Part shown: positions 29,281 to 38,973 of the stretch, piece after piece | How positions within the stretch are numbered: the first letter of the stretch is position 1 | Layout: every line of letters starts with the position of its first letter | Assembly: GCA_947494675.1 (NCBI GenBank) | Contig: CANLVP010000001.1 | Coordinates: 992,001-1,056,000, forward strand | DNA from: an uncultured Paracoccaceae bacterium | GTDB lineage: Bacteria; Pseudomonadota; Alphaproteobacteria; Rhodobacterales; Rhodobacteraceae | Direction: 5' to 3' | Length of the DNA: 64,000 bases | The notes under the pieces: generated by a model | Database searches by the model: none | Told to the model about the DNA's origin: nothing | Seen by the model: only the letters and a program-made list of their open reading frames with translations | Position numbers and translations under genes: made by a program

Positions 29281-32200
29281 TTACTCGGCCGCAACAAGCC
29301 GCGCGGATCTACGGCGCGCCAGCCATTCAGACAGGTTCGCCCCCAGCATCAGCATCGCGGGTGTCACGATCAGCGTCAGGATCGTGGCAATCACCAGACC
29401 CCCGGCAATCGCGCTGGACAATTCGGTCCACCACTGCGTCGACGGCGCACCATAAACGATCTCTCGGGTGCCGAAATTCAGGTTCACGCCAATGACCATC
29501 GGCATCAGGCCCAGCGCCGTGGTGACAGAGGTCAGCACCACAGGCCGCAAACGCTGCGCGCCCGTGCGCAACGCCGCCTCTTTGGCCGAAGCGCCCGCCT
29601 TGCGCATGTCATTGTAGGTGTCGATCAGGATGATGTTGTTGTTCACAACGATCCCCGCTAGCGCGATGATCCCAATCCCGACCATGACGATCCCAAATGG
29701 GCGGCCCGTCACGATCAGCCCCATCAAGACACCCGCAATCGAAAAGATGATCGCGCTCATCACCACAAAGGCCTGATAGAAGCTGTTGAATTGCAGCACG
29801 AGGATCACAAACATCAGGAAAATAGCAGAGGCAAAGGCACTCCCCAGAAAGATCATCGTCTCCGCCTGGTCCTCTGCCTCTCCGGCAAAGCTATAGTTGG
29901 CCCCATCGGGCATCCCGGCCTCTTCCAAGGCAGCGGTCAGCGCCAGAACCTGATCATTGACCAGCACGTCGGGGGCCACGTTCGATTCAATCGTCACGAC
30001 CCGCTTTTGATCAAGCCGGACAATCGTGCCCACCCGCTCTGACGGTTCAAAGGTCACAAAGTTCGAGATTGGCACCAGCCCCGATGTCGTCGGCACCCTC
30101 AGGTTGCCAAGCTCGGCCAGCGACCGTTCTTCGCGCGGGAACCGCACCCGGATGTCCAGCGACCCATCGGTATCATCGGGCCGGTAATCGGCGACCGTGA
30201 TCCCTTGGGTCAACAGCTGCACCGCCTGCCCCAAAAGGCTGACGTCCGCACCAAAGCGCGCGGCCTCTGCCCGGTTGACGTTGATCGACACTTCCACCCC
30301 CGGCAGCGGCCGCGTGTCCGTCACATCGGTAAAGCCGCCCAGCTCATCCATCAGCCCGCGCACCATCTCAACCGCTTCGGCCTGTATCTCGGCAGAGTTT
30401 GCAGTGATCTCAAGGCTGATCGGTTTGCCGTCCGTCGGCCCGCCGCTTTCGGTTTGCACCTGCACATCGATCCCCGCGATGTCAGATACGCTTTCGCGGA
30501 TATCGACACCGATCTCTGCCGCTGTCCGGCGCTTGTCCCAATCAATCAACTCAAGCTGCAGCGTCCCGATGGTTTCCTCGTCCCCCTGCCCCGCGCTCAT
30601 CATGGAACGGGCATAGACGCTCGCGATTTCATCATACCCCAGCACGCGATCCTCGACCGCCCGGACCAAAGCGTCACGCTCAAAGATTGAAAAGTTGTCG
30701 CGCGCACGGACCTGCACCTGCATGAATTCAGGTTCAACATTGGGAAAGAACGTCACCCCGCTGCCGTATTCGCCGTAAGCCTTGAACGACGCAAGCAAGA
30801 GCGCCATCGCCAACATCAACGTCGCACCGGGGCGCAAAATCGCCCATTGCAGCAGCCGAACGTAAGCCCCCGTCAACCCGCCAATCTCGCGCGGGTCGCC
30901 AACCTCTGCCGCATGCAGCGCAGCCTTAGCCTTGGCCGACTGTGGTTGCCGCTTGCCGATCAGGCCGCCCACCACAGGGATGAAAATCAACGCCATGAAC
31001 AGCGAGGCAAAGAGCGTCAGGATCACCGTGATCGGCAGGAATTTCATGAATTCACCGACCATCCCGGTCCAGAACAGCAGCGGAAAAAACACGCTCAGCG
31101 TTGTCATGGTGGACGCGATGATTGGCCACGCCATCCGCTTGGCCGCAAAGGAATAGGCCTCTTTTGCGCTGGCCCCTTCCTGCAAGCGCCTGTCTGCCAA
31201 TTCGGTGGTGACAATCGCACCATCCACCAACATCCCGACCACAAGGATCAGCGCAAAGAGGACCACGATGTTCATCGTGTAGCCCATCAGCCACAACGCT
31301 GTGACACCGGCCAGAAACGCGCCAGGAATGGCGAGCCCCACAAGGATCGACGATCGCGGCCCCAAGGCAAAGACCACAACGATCATCACCAAGATCACCG
31401 CCGCAATCACATTCGCCTCAAGATCGTTGAGCATCGATTCAACCTGCTCGGACTGATCCTGCAGATAGGTCACCTCGACCGTATCCGGCCAATCCACGCG
31501 GATGCTCTCCACCAGCGCCTGCACTTCTTGCACCGTTTCAATGATATTGGCACCGGACCGCTTTTTGACCTCAAGCGCCAGCGCAGGCTGGCCATTTATG
31601 CGGGCGAATCCGTCTGGGTCCTCAAACGTGCGGCGGATCGTGGCGACGTCGGCGAACGTCACCACTGCATTGCCGCGCACCTTGATCGGCATGGACATCA
31701 CATCGTCCAGATCCTCAATCAGACCGGGCACTTTCAGCACGATACGCCCCGCACCCGTTTCAATCGCACCCGCTGCAATCAGACGGTTGTTGCGCTGGAT
31801 TTGGCTGATCAATTCGTCAAAGGATAGGTTGTAAGTCTGGAAAACCGTGGGGTCGATCAAGACCTCCATGAATTCGGTCCGTTGCCCGCCGATATCCACC
31901 TCAAGCACGCCGCTCAGACCTTCAAGCTGGTCTTTCACGTCATCAGCAAGGTTGTTGAGCGTCCGCTCAGGCACCGGACCCGACAGAATGGCGGTGATGA
32001 TCGGGAAAAGAGCCGTGTTAATCTCTGTAATGGTGATGTCTTGTGCGCCGTCAGGCAGCTCACCATTGGCGCGGTCTGCCGCCTCGCGCACCTTATCCAG
32101 ACCCTCTTGCGCGTCGAAACCGGGACTGAATTCTAGCTGAAGACTGGCAAACCCTTCAGAGGCATGCGCCTCCATTGATTCAAGTCCTGTGATCGACCCG

Positions 32201-32415
32201 AACTCCGTCTCCATCGGCTCAATCAACAGACGTTCGGCGTCACCGGGGCTGATCCCGTCAAGGCTGGTCGAGGCATAGAAAAGCGGAATTGGAATTTCCG
32301 GGTTGGCCTCTTTCGGGATCGCGCCATAGGCCAAAGCGCCCACGCCAAGGATCATCAACAGCGCCATGACCGCGACGCGGGTCCGTGAAAAGGCGGCGTC
32401 AATCAGCGCGTTCAT
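29281..32415 (-). CDS. RND efflux transporter, inner-membrane pump subunit
   Basis: A 1044-aa resistance-nodulation-division permease (AcrB/MexB superfamily, HAE1-like). An N-terminal helix (TRVAVMALLMILGVGALAYGA) is followed by a large periplasmic domain, helices with the proton-relay region VVGMLVDGAIVTTELAD, a second periplasmic domain and the final helices (GIIALAGIVVNNNIILIDTYNDMRKAG, VMIGVNLNFG). It is a proton-driven exporter; drugs, solvents or metabolites are possible substrates. The start overlaps the stop of the adaptor gene by four bases. No outer-membrane channel gene is adjacent. Confidence 0.93.
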   Translation of the reverse strand: MNALIDAAFSRTRVAVMALLMILGVGALAYGAIPKEANPEIPIPLFYASTSLDGISPGDAERLLIEPMETEFGSITGLESMEAHASEGFASLQLEFSPGFDAQEGLDKVREAADRANGELPDGAQDITITEINTALFPIITAILSGPVPERTLNNLADDVKDQLEGLSGVLEVDIGGQRTEFMEVLIDPTVFQTYNLSFDELISQIQRNNRLIAAGAIETGAGRIVLKVPGLIEDLDDVMSMPIKVRGNAVVTFADVATIRRTFEDPDGFARINGQPALALEVKKRSGANIIETVQEVQALVESIRVDWPDTVEVTYLQDQSEQVESMLNDLEANVIAAVILVMIVVVFALGPRSSILVGLAIPGAFLAGVTALWLMGYTMNIVVLFALILVVGMLVDGAIVTTELADRRLQEGASAKEAYSFAAKRMAWPIIASTMTTLSVFFPLLFWTGMVGEFMKFLPITVILTLFASLFMALIFIPVVGGLIGKRQPQSAKAKAALHAAEVGDPREIGGLTGAYVRLLQWAILRPGATLMLAMALLLASFKAYGEYGSGVTFFPNVEPEFMQVQVRARDNFSIFERDALVRAVEDRVLGYDEIASVYARSMMSAGQGDEETIGTLQLELIDWDKRRTAAEIGVDIRESVSDIAGIDVQVQTESGGPTDGKPISLEITANSAEIQAEAVEMVRGLMDELGGFTDVTDTRPLPGVEVSINVNRAEAARFGADVSLLGQAVQLLTQGITVADYRPDDTDGSLDIRVRFPREERSLAELGNLRVPTTSGLVPISNFVTFEPSERVGTIVRLDQKRVVTIESNVAPDVLVNDQVLALTAALEEAGMPDGANYSFAGEAEDQAETMIFLGSAFASAIFLMFVILVLQFNSFYQAFVVMSAIIFSIAGVLMGLIVTGRPFGIVMVGIGIIALAGIVVNNNIILIDTYNDMRKAGASAKEAALRTGAQRLRPVVLTSVTTALGLMPMVIGVNLNFGTREIVYGAPSTQWWTELSSAIAGGLVIATILTLIVTPAMLMLGANLSEWLARRRSARLVAAE

Positions 32416-33530
32416 GACTGCGGCTCCTCTTGTTGCGGTGCAACTTCTTCGCCTTCACTGACAAAACCTTGCCCCACGGTCACAATGTCCACGGTTTCCG
32501 GCAACCCCGTGACCCAAACGCCGTCGATCTGGGCGCTCACCACATCGATCGGGTAGAACGCCACGACGTTTTCAGCATCTACCGTCTTCACGCCCAACCG
32601 CCCGTCAGTATCCAGAGACACGATACTGGGTGACAGGAAATGCGCGACAACCTCGCCGGTCGGAATGCTGATCTCGGCCGAGATGCCAGCCGGGATCGCG
32701 CCATCCTCGTTGGGTACTTCAATTTCCGTCAGAAATGTCCGGGTTTCCGCCGCAGCCGAGGTGCCGACAAAGCTGACAACACCCTCGCGGACTTCACCGG
32801 TGATAAAGGACACGGTTGCAGGTTGCCCGTCCTTGATCGTGTTCAGCGACTGCTGCGGCACCTGAATCGACACTGTAAGCGGCGTATTATCTACGATCCG
32901 CCCGACTTCGGTCCCCGCAGACACGAATTCACCCGGGTCCAGATCGAGCGTTTCGATCCGCCCATCAAAGGGGGCAAGGATCATCGCGTTCTCAACTGCA
33001 TCCTGCGCGGCAATCAGTTGATTTTCCGCCGCATCAACAGCCGCCTGTTGCTCTGACAAGCGGTCGGCTGTCGACACACCACGATCATAAAGCGCTTGGG
33101 TATCAACCAAATCCTCTTGCGCGCGGGTCAAATCCTCTTGCGCGCGGACCAAGTCCGCCTCGGCGCGTTTGACTGAAATCCGCGCAATCGCTTCGCCTCT
33201 CGCAACATTCTGGCCCTTCTCGACGAAGACTTCGGCCACCTCACCCGTCGTTTCCGCCCGCAACGCGCTGTCGCGATCCGGCAGGGCCTGGCCTTCAGCT
33301 TGGAAGAACTGCGTCACCGCCTCTGCCTCTGAGCGGCGCACTGAAACCGAAACCGGGGCCGGTTCTAGCCGTTCGGCCTGATCGCCATTGTCTTCGGTAG
33401 GCAAAACAAAGCCGCTGCCCATCCACCCCACAACGGCCAACAAAAAGACCGCGGCGATCCACGTCGACCGTCTGGCACCTTTGTCATCTTTAAACGAAAG
33501 CGGGGCGGGCGACGGGGTCTCTTCGGACAT
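32412..33530 (-). CDS. RND efflux periplasmic adaptor subunit (HlyD/MFP family)
   Basis: A 372-aa membrane-fusion protein bridging the RND pump and an outer-membrane channel. A hydrophobic anchor (TWIAAVFLLAVVGWMGSGFVL) follows a cytoplasmic tail. The lipoyl-like half-motifs (GEVAEVFVEKGQNVARGEAIARI and ILAPFDGRIETLDLDPGEFVSAGTEVGRI) flank a coiled coil with tandem heptads RAQEDLTRAQEDLV. The ATG at 33530 has GGAGGCC upstream; the longer frame is unlikely. It forms an operon with the pump gene. Confidence 0.92.
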   Translation of the reverse strand: MSEETPSPAPLSFKDDKGARRSTWIAAVFLLAVVGWMGSGFVLPTEDNGDQAERLEPAPVSVSVRRSEAEAVTQFFQAEGQALPDRDSALRAETTGEVAEVFVEKGQNVARGEAIARISVKRAEADLVRAQEDLTRAQEDLVDTQALYDRGVSTADRLSEQQAAVDAAENQLIAAQDAVENAMILAPFDGRIETLDLDPGEFVSAGTEVGRIVDNTPLTVSIQVPQQSLNTIKDGQPATVSFITGEVREGVVSFVGTSAAAETRTFLTEIEVPNEDGAIPAGISAEISIPTGEVVAHFLSPSIVSLDTDGRLGVKTVDAENVVAFYPIDVVSAQIDGVWVTGLPETVDIVTVGQGFVSEGEEVAPQQEEPQS

Positions 33531-33608
33531 ATTGGCCTCCAAAAGGCGGGTCTTAAAAATATTGATCTGTTGTCGCGATATATGTGGTTGCACCGCAGAC
33601 GCTAGGGG

Positions 33609-34754
33609 TTAGTCCAGAATATCTTGCCGGATTTGGTCAAAGATGCGCGCCCCGATGGGGATCAAATCGTCAGGAAAATCGTAGTCGGGATTGTGCAGGG
33701 CGGCATAATCCTCGCCTGGGCCAAGACATAACATGGCGGCTTTGGCACCCCATCCGAAGACACCAAAATCCTCTGACGCCCGCATCGGCAGGCCATTTGA
33801 CCCATGCGGCACACCGACCTTGTCCATCGCCTGTTGTGCGACAACCGTCGCGTCAGGATCGTTGATCGAGGCGGCAAAGACATCGCAATCGACGAGGCTT
33901 AGGCGCAATCCATGGTCTTGCGCCTGTGCTGCCGCCATGTCCCGCGCGGCGGCCACCATATCCGCAAGCGCGGCATCATTGGCGGCCCGCAGCGTTACAT
34001 TGATAACCGCATCACCCGGCGCAATGCCAAAATTGGGCGCGCCAATCTGCACATGGGTCACAGTCACAAGGCGGAAATCATCGTCCAACGCACCGCCCGG
34101 CCCCAAGGCGGTGAGCGCCGGGATCAACGCCGCGACGGCCAAGCCGGGGGATACCCCTTCTTCGGGTTCGGCGGCATGGGCCGTTTTGCCTGAAAGGCTG
34201 ATCTCCAACCCTTGTGAGGCGCAATTGATCAGCCCAGCCCGCGTTGAGACATAACCAAAGGGCCGCCCGGGTTCGTTGTGGATGGCAAAGGCCCAATCGG
34301 GTGCAATTTCTGCAAAGCGCGGATCAGCAACGACCGCACGCGCACCGCTTCCGTCTTCTTCGGCCGGCTGAAACATCAGTACGACACGCCCCGTCTTGGG
34401 CGGGTGGCGCTGCACCAACCGCCCCAGCGCCAGCAACATCACCATATGCCCGTCATGGCCGCACAGATGACCATTGCCGGGTCTCTGCGATTTCCACGGC
34501 ACATCCGTCAGCTCTTGGATCGTCAGGGCATCAAGCTCTGCCCGAAACAGGACCGTCGGCCCCGCAGCGCCGCTGTCAAAGACCCCAGCCACCCCATGAC
34601 CGCCCAAACCCGTCAACACAGCACTGGCCCCAAGCTTGCCCAGTTCAGCGGTGATCGTCGCGGCGGTCTCAACCTCTGCGCCCGAAACTTCTGGCCTGCG
34701 ATGCAGATCGCGGCGCAGCGCTGTCAGCTCTGCAATATCTGAATTGGTCAACAT
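33609..34754 (-). CDS. M20-family amidohydrolase (hippurate hydrolase-like)
   Basis: A 381-aa zinc peptidase-fold amidohydrolase. The characteristic blocks are [93 protein letters not shown] and [17 protein letters not shown]. The GHDGH and QPAEE metal-ligand motifs are intact. Such enzymes cleave N-acyl amino acids, but the substrate is unknown. The ATG is 34754; an apparent 589-codon frame extends over aroC but that part is antisense. It is divergent from aroC with 102 bp between starts. Confidence 0.85.
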   Translation of the reverse strand: MLTNSDIAELTALRRDLHRRPEVSGAEVETAATITAELGKLGASAVLTGLGGHGVAGVFDSGAAGPTVLFRAELDALTIQELTDVPWKSQRPGNGHLCGHDGHMVMLLALGRLVQRHPPKTGRVVLMFQPAEEDGSGARAVVADPRFAEIAPDWAFAIHNEPGRPFGYVSTRAGLINCASQGLEISLSGKTAHAAEPEEGVSPGLAVAALIPALTALGPGGALDDDFRLVTVTHVQIGAPNFGIAPGDAVINVTLRAANDAALADMVAAARDMAAAQAQDHGLRLSLVDCDVFAASINDPDATVVAQQAMDKVGVPHGSNGLPMRASEDFGVFGWGAKAAMLCLGPGEDYAALHNPDYDFPDDLIPIGARIFDQIRQDILD

Positions 34755-34856
34755 CGCTCCACTCAATGCGCAACACTTCACCGCGTCAAGCTGTCCGGGG
34801 GCTTCCCCCGCAGGCGGCTTTGCAATATCGGATGGCGCGAACAAAGGACGCGTCAC

Positions 34857-35951
34857 ATGTCGATCAACAGCTTCGGTCATCTTTTCCGGTTCACCACTTG
34901 GGGTGAAAGCCACGGCCCAGCGCTGGGGGCGACGATTGACGGCTGCCCCCCCGGCCTGGAAATCGACGCTGCGATGATCCAGCACTGGCTGGACAAGCGC
35001 CGCCCCGGTCAGAACAAGAACACCACCCAGCGCAACGAACCTGATGCGGTGGAAATCCTGTCGGGCGTGTTCGAAGGCCGCACCACCGGCACGCCGATCC
35101 AACTGATGATCCGCAACACCGATCAGCGCTCCAAAGACTATGGCGATATCGCCAATACCTTCCGCCCCGGCCATGCCGACATCACCTATCACCAGAAGTA
35201 CGGGCTGCGGGACTATCGCGGCGGCGGGCGGTCCTCTGCCCGTGAAACCGCTGCGCGGGTTGCTGCAGGCGGGGTCGCACGTGCTGCGATGCCTGATGTG
35301 CAGGTCACCGGCTACATGGTGCAGATGGGCGAGAAAAAGATCGACCGCAGCCGCTTTGACTGGGACGTGATCGCGCAAAACGACTTCTGGTGTCCCGACG
35401 CGCAGGCCGCGGTGGAGTGGGAAGACTACTTGCAGTGGCTACGCAAGGATGACCACAATTCCGTCGGCGCGATTATCGAGGTTGTCGCACGCGGCGTCCC
35501 CGCAGGCATTGGCGCGCCAGTCTATGGCAAGCTGGATACCGATCTGGCCGCCGCCATGATGTCGATCAACGCAGTCAAAGGCGTTGAGATCGGCGAAGGC
35601 ATGGCTGCTGCCGCGCTCACAGGGCGCGAGAATGCCGATGAGATCTTCATGGGGAATGACGGCCAACCCGTCTATTCGTCCAACCACGCAGGCGGCATCC
35701 TTGGCGGGATCAGCACCGGGCAAGACGTTGTTTTGCGCTTTGCCGTCAAACCGACATCCTCGATCCTGTCCCCCCGCCAATCCATCCGCATGGACGGCAC
35801 CGCGACCGAGGTGGTGACCAAGGGCCGCCACGACCCTTGTGTCGGCATCCGCGCCGTTCCCGTGGGCGAGGCGATGATGGCTTGCGTGATCCTGGATCAT
35901 ATCCTGCTGGACCGCGGCCAAACCGGCGGTGTGCGCGGACAAATCGGCTAA
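34857..35951 (+). CDS. aroC: Chorismate synthase
   Basis: A 364-aa FMN-dependent enzyme making chorismate from EPSP in the shikimate pathway. Family signatures include [56 protein letters not shown] and [42 protein letters not shown] closes the C-terminus. Its length is normal. The 3' end is followed at once by a hairpin-rich intergenic repeat (see separate entry). It is divergent from the M20 hydrolase gene. Confidence 0.96.
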   Translation: MSINSFGHLFRFTTWGESHGPALGATIDGCPPGLEIDAAMIQHWLDKRRPGQNKNTTQRNEPDAVEILSGVFEGRTTGTPIQLMIRNTDQRSKDYGDIANTFRPGHADITYHQKYGLRDYRGGGRSSARETAARVAAGGVARAAMPDVQVTGYMVQMGEKKIDRSRFDWDVIAQNDFWCPDAQAAVEWEDYLQWLRKDDHNSVGAIIEVVARGVPAGIGAPVYGKLDTDLAAAMMSINAVKGVEIGEGMAAAALTGRENADEIFMGNDGQPVYSSNHAGGILGGISTGQDVVLRFAVKPTSSILSPRQSIRMDGTATEVVTKGRHDPCVGIRAVPVGEAMMACVILDHILLDRGQTGGVRGQIG

Positions 35952-36025
35952 GTGTTTCGCGGCCCTTGGCCGCGACCGGCTGGGGGCTTTGCCCCCAGAC
36001 CCCCAGGATATTTATAGACCAAAGA
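35952..36025 (+). repeat. Two-hairpin intergenic repeat, copy 1 (aroC 3' end)
   Basis: Directly after the aroC stop the sequence runs GTGTTT, hairpin CGCGGCC-CTT-GGCCGCG (35958-35974), hairpin CTGGGGGC-TTT-GCCCCCAG (35980-35998), then ACCCCCAGGATATTT and CAAAGAAAG. A second copy occurs on the minus strand at 50748-50833 with the same parts in the same order, including GTGTTT and CAAAAGAAAG. Hairpins of this strength at a gene's 3' end could end or protect the transcript; no U-tract follows, so an intrinsic terminator is not assured. Confidence 0.75.
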
Positions 36026-36028
36026 AAG

Positions 36029-36913
36029 TCAGGTCGGGTTCGCGGGCTGCTTGCTCAGTTGCACCGCGAGAATGCCGCCTGCAATGATCACGACGCCCAG
36101 CATATCCATCAGGCCAAGGCTTTCGCCCAACAGGACCGAAGCGATCACAACCCCCAAGAAGGGGTTGAGAAAGTGGAACGTCGACGCTTTGACCGTGCCA
36201 ATGCGACCCACCAACAGAAACCAGACCACGGTTGCCGCAAGCCCCGGCACCAAAGTCGTATAGGCAAAGGCCACGATCAACTGCCAACTATAGGTGACAT
36301 CCCATGTCTCCAGCGCCAATGCAGGCCCCCAAAGCAAGGCGCTGCCGACCAGCATTTGCAGGCCCACGATCATCAGCACATTCCCGCCCGACGATGCGCC
36401 AAGCACAGCCAGTGTTGCGACAGTCAGTGATACCACGCCAAGTGCACACAGCGCGATACCATATAGATCTGCCCCACCTTGCAATCGCGCGCCCATGATG
36501 ATGCTGACCCCGACCAGCCCGGCAAACAGCCCTGCGATCCCCAGCGGTCGCACCTTTGTCCCCAGGAACAACCAGCCCGCCGCTGCCACCAAAAGCGGCA
36601 TGGTCGAGGCGATGATGGTCGCCAGTGAGGCCTCTACCGTTTGCATGGCGACAAAATTGAGCCCGAGATAAAGCGCGTTTTGGCAAATCCCAAAGACCAC
36701 AACGCCCGTCCACTGCTTGGACGTCAGTCGCGCGGATTGGCCCAAGGCCACCGCGATCGCGACCCCAATCAGGCCAGACATCAAGAACCGCAGCGCGAGC
36801 GCGGAAAGTGGCGGCGCATATTCCACGATCACCCGCGCCGAGGTAAAGGCCGAGGACCACATGGCGGCAAACGCGAGCCCCATCAGAATTGCCTTAATGT
36901 CCAAGCGCCGCAC
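36029..36913 (-). CDS. DMT-superfamily (EamA) exporter-like membrane protein
   Basis: A 294-aa protein with ten hydrophobic helices in two EamA repeats, a duplicated drug/metabolite transporter fold. The first repeat begins LMGLAFAAMWSSAFTSARVIVEYAPPLSALALRFLMSG. The second contains STFHFLNPFLGVVIASVLLGESLGLMDMLGVVIIAGGILAV. The substrate cannot be told from the sequence. It converges on aroC, with a repeat element between the two stop codons. Confidence 0.85.
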   Translation of the reverse strand: MRRLDIKAILMGLAFAAMWSSAFTSARVIVEYAPPLSALALRFLMSGLIGVAIAVALGQSARLTSKQWTGVVVFGICQNALYLGLNFVAMQTVEASLATIIASTMPLLVAAAGWLFLGTKVRPLGIAGLFAGLVGVSIIMGARLQGGADLYGIALCALGVVSLTVATLAVLGASSGGNVLMIVGLQMLVGSALLWGPALALETWDVTYSWQLIVAFAYTTLVPGLAATVVWFLLVGRIGTVKASTFHFLNPFLGVVIASVLLGESLGLMDMLGVVIIAGGILAVQLSKQPANPT

Positions 36914-37004
36914 CCCAATCTACCCGCTGGTGATAGGCCCATTCGCGCGGGCACCGCAAGGCCAGTGTGCCGCCGACACCGTCATGCCGCGCAGTGACCA
37001 AAAA

Positions 37005-37032
37005 CGAAAAAGGCCGCCCCGAAAGGCGGCCT
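37005..37032 (-). terminator. Rho-independent terminator of the HU gene
   Basis: An 8-bp stem AGGCCGCC/GGCGGCCT (37011-37018, 37025-37032) with a 6-nt loop is followed on the minus strand by TTTTCGTTTTT (37010 downwards). It lies about 27 bp past the HU stop. Confidence 0.85.
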
Positions 37033-37058
37033 CATTCATCTTTCGAACGCAGGAACGA

Positions 37059-37349
37059 TTAGTCGTTCACGCTGTCCTTGAGTGCCTTCGCGATGGTCAT
37101 CTTGACCACTTTGTCGGCTTCTTTCTTGAACTGCTCACCGGTGGCAGGGTTGCGCACCATACGCTCTGGGCGCTCGCGGCAGTAGATTTTGCCAACGCCG
37201 GGCAATGTGACAGCACCGCCGCCAGCCACTTCGCGTGTGATGATCGCGGTGACCGCGTCCAGCGCGCCGCCGGCTGCTTTTTTATCTACGCCCATTTCTT
37301 CGGACAGTGCAGTGACAAGCTGCGCTTTGGTCATTGGTTTCGTCGCCAT
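37059..37349 (-). CDS. HU-family nucleoid-associated protein
   Basis: A 96-aa DNA-bending protein. MATKPMTKAQLVTALSEEMGVDKKAAGGALDAVTAIITREVAGGGAVTLPGVGKIYCRERPERMVRNPATGEQF carries the HU dimer helices and the arm RxxRxxRNPxTGE. The Arg-Asn-Pro motif marks the DNA-contact arm. The Cys in KIYCRER and the slightly long N-terminus are of note. The start at 37349 is preferred to a longer frame. It is monocistronic, with inverted repeats upstream and a terminator downstream. Confidence 0.93.
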   Translation of the reverse strand: MATKPMTKAQLVTALSEEMGVDKKAAGGALDAVTAIITREVAGGGAVTLPGVGKIYCRERPERMVRNPATGEQFKKEADKVVKMTIAKALKDSVND

Positions 37350-37410
37350 TTTACTGGTCTCCCTCGTTTTGCCCGATTTATGGGGCCTCTGCCCGTGATA
37401 ATAACGGAAT

Positions 37411-37437
37411 GTGGTGGCACACCACAATGTTTTGTGG
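37411..37437. promoter_or_regulatory. Inverted repeats upstream of the HU gene
   Basis: CCACAA-TGTT-TTGTGG (37422-37437) is a perfect 6-bp palindrome. Just beside it, GTGGT-N5-ACCAC (37411-37425) partly overlaps. They lie 60-90 bp upstream of the HU start and could form a hairpin or a dimeric operator. The regulator is not known. Confidence 0.35.
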
Positions 37438-37491
37438 CCTCTGGCAAGCGAAAATAAGGGGTTTTGGCAGGTTTTTCAGCTTTCCGAGGGG

Positions 37492-38973
37492 TCAAAGGAA
37501 GGCGGTTTCCTCAAACGAGCGCAATTTCCGGCTGTGAATCCGCTCAAGCGGCATCTCGCGCAAACGCTCCATCGCGCGAATTCCGATCATCAGATGCGCC
37601 GCAACTTGCGTCTTGTAGAACGCCGAGGCCATGCCCGGCAGCTTCAATTCACCATGCAAGGGTTTGTCCGACACACACAGCAGCGTGCCATAAGGCACCC
37701 GGAACCGAAATCCGTTGGCGGCAATTGTTGCACTTTCCATATCAAGCGCCACCGCACGCGATTGGCTAAGTCGTTGCACCGGGCCTTCGTGTTCGCGCAG
37801 TTCCCAGTTGCGATTGTCCAGCGTGGCGACCGTGCCGGTCCGCATGATCCGCTTGAGCTCATAGCCCTGTAGCTTAGTGACATCCGCCACCGCACTTTCT
37901 AGCGCCACCTGTATCTCCGCGAGCGGTGGGATGGGCACCCAAACGGGTAGGTCCGCGTCCAGCACAGCATCCTCGCGCAGATAAGCGTGGGCCAGCACGA
38001 AATCACCCAGACGCTGACTGTTCCGTAACCCAGCGCAATGGCCGACCATCAACCAGGCATGGGGCCGCAACACCGCGATATGATCGGTCGCGGTTTTGGC
38101 GTTCGACGGCCCAACCCCAATATTGACCAAGGTTATCCCGCCACCGCCGGGCCGTTTGAGGTGATAGGTCGGCATCTGTGGCATCTTGGCTGGCACCGGA
38201 AAGTCGGCCTTTGGATCCGTAATCTCAACATTCCCTGTGCTGACAAAGCTGGTGTAGCCGCTGTCGGGGTCGGCAAGCACCTCGCGGGCGTAGGCCTCAA
38301 ACTCCTGCACGTAGAACTGGTAGTTGGTGAACAACACGTGGTTTTGGAAATGCTCTGCATGGGTGGCCGTGTAATGCGACAGCCGCGCCAGCGAATAATC
38401 CACCCGCTGCGCCGTGAAGGGTGCCAGCGGACGCGCCCCATCGGGGTAGGTAAAGCCGGTGCCGTTGACGATATCATCATTGGTCGTCGCCAAATCCGGC
38501 ACGTCGAAATAGTCCCGCAAAGGAAATTCCATCGCGCCACCATGGGGGACCGTAACATCATCATCGTTGGCCACGGCGAAATGCACGGGCATCGGCGTTT
38601 CAGACACACCAACCACAACGGGGACACCGTGATTTTCCAGCAATAGCGAAATTTGTTGTTCGAGGTAATTGGCGAATAAATCGGGCCGGGTGACGGTCGT
38701 GGCATAAGTTCCCGGCTCAACCACGTGACCAAAGGCAAGACGACTATCCGCCGTAGCATAAGTCGTGGTGGTCAGCCGCACCTCGGGATAATAGGCGCGG
38801 TAACGCCCGTCGGGCATATCACCCCCCAGCACCGCCTGAAAGTTGTCGGACAAGAACCGCACCGCGCCATCATATAGGTCGCGCAACCGCGCTACCGCCG
38901 CCGCCGGATCGGTAAAGGCTTCGGGTGCAGGCGCGTCAGGTGTGCGCATGGTCATTGTCGGATCAACAGTCAT
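37492..38973 (-). CDS. amn: AMP nucleosidase
   Basis: A 493-aa enzyme cleaving AMP to adenine and ribose 5-phosphate. The N-terminal domain contains the AMN-specific RYRAYYPEVRLT and GTYATTVTRPDLFANYLEQQISLLLENHGVPVVVG. The C-terminal nucleoside-phosphorylase fold has LVNIGVGPSNAKTATDHIAVLRPHAWLMVGHCAGLRNSQRLGDFVLAHAYLRED and ALDMESATIAANGFRFRVPYGTLLCVSDKP. The ATG overlaps the stop of adenine deaminase (ATGA). The two form a coupled pair at the end of the carotenoid operon, so adenine released by Amn can be deaminated at once. Confidence 0.93.
   Translation of the reverse strand: MTVDPTMTMRTPDAPAPEAFTDPAAAVARLRDLYDGAVRFLSDNFQAVLGGDMPDGRYRAYYPEVRLTTTTYATADSRLAFGHVVEPGTYATTVTRPDLFANYLEQQISLLLENHGVPVVVGVSETPMPVHFAVANDDDVTVPHGGAMEFPLRDYFDVPDLATTNDDIVNGTGFTYPDGARPLAPFTAQRVDYSLARLSHYTATHAEHFQNHVLFTNYQFYVQEFEAYAREVLADPDSGYTSFVSTGNVEITDPKADFPVPAKMPQMPTYHLKRPGGGGITLVNIGVGPSNAKTATDHIAVLRPHAWLMVGHCAGLRNSQRLGDFVLAHAYLREDAVLDADLPVWVPIPPLAEIQVALESAVADVTKLQGYELKRIMRTGTVATLDNRNWELREHEGPVQRLSQSRAVALDMESATIAANGFRFRVPYGTLLCVSDKPLHGELKLPGMASAFYKTQVAAHLMIGIRAMERLREMPLERIHSRKLRSFEETAFL

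Noticed and set aside
30847-31827. 326-codon open frame on the plus strand
   Set aside because: Antisense to the RND pump gene, with no recognisable motif or Shine-Dalgarno sequence.
34755-35378. Long N-terminal extension of the M20 amidohydrolase
   Set aside because: It lies antisense to aroC and has no homology-like pattern; the family N-terminus starts at the ATG 34754.
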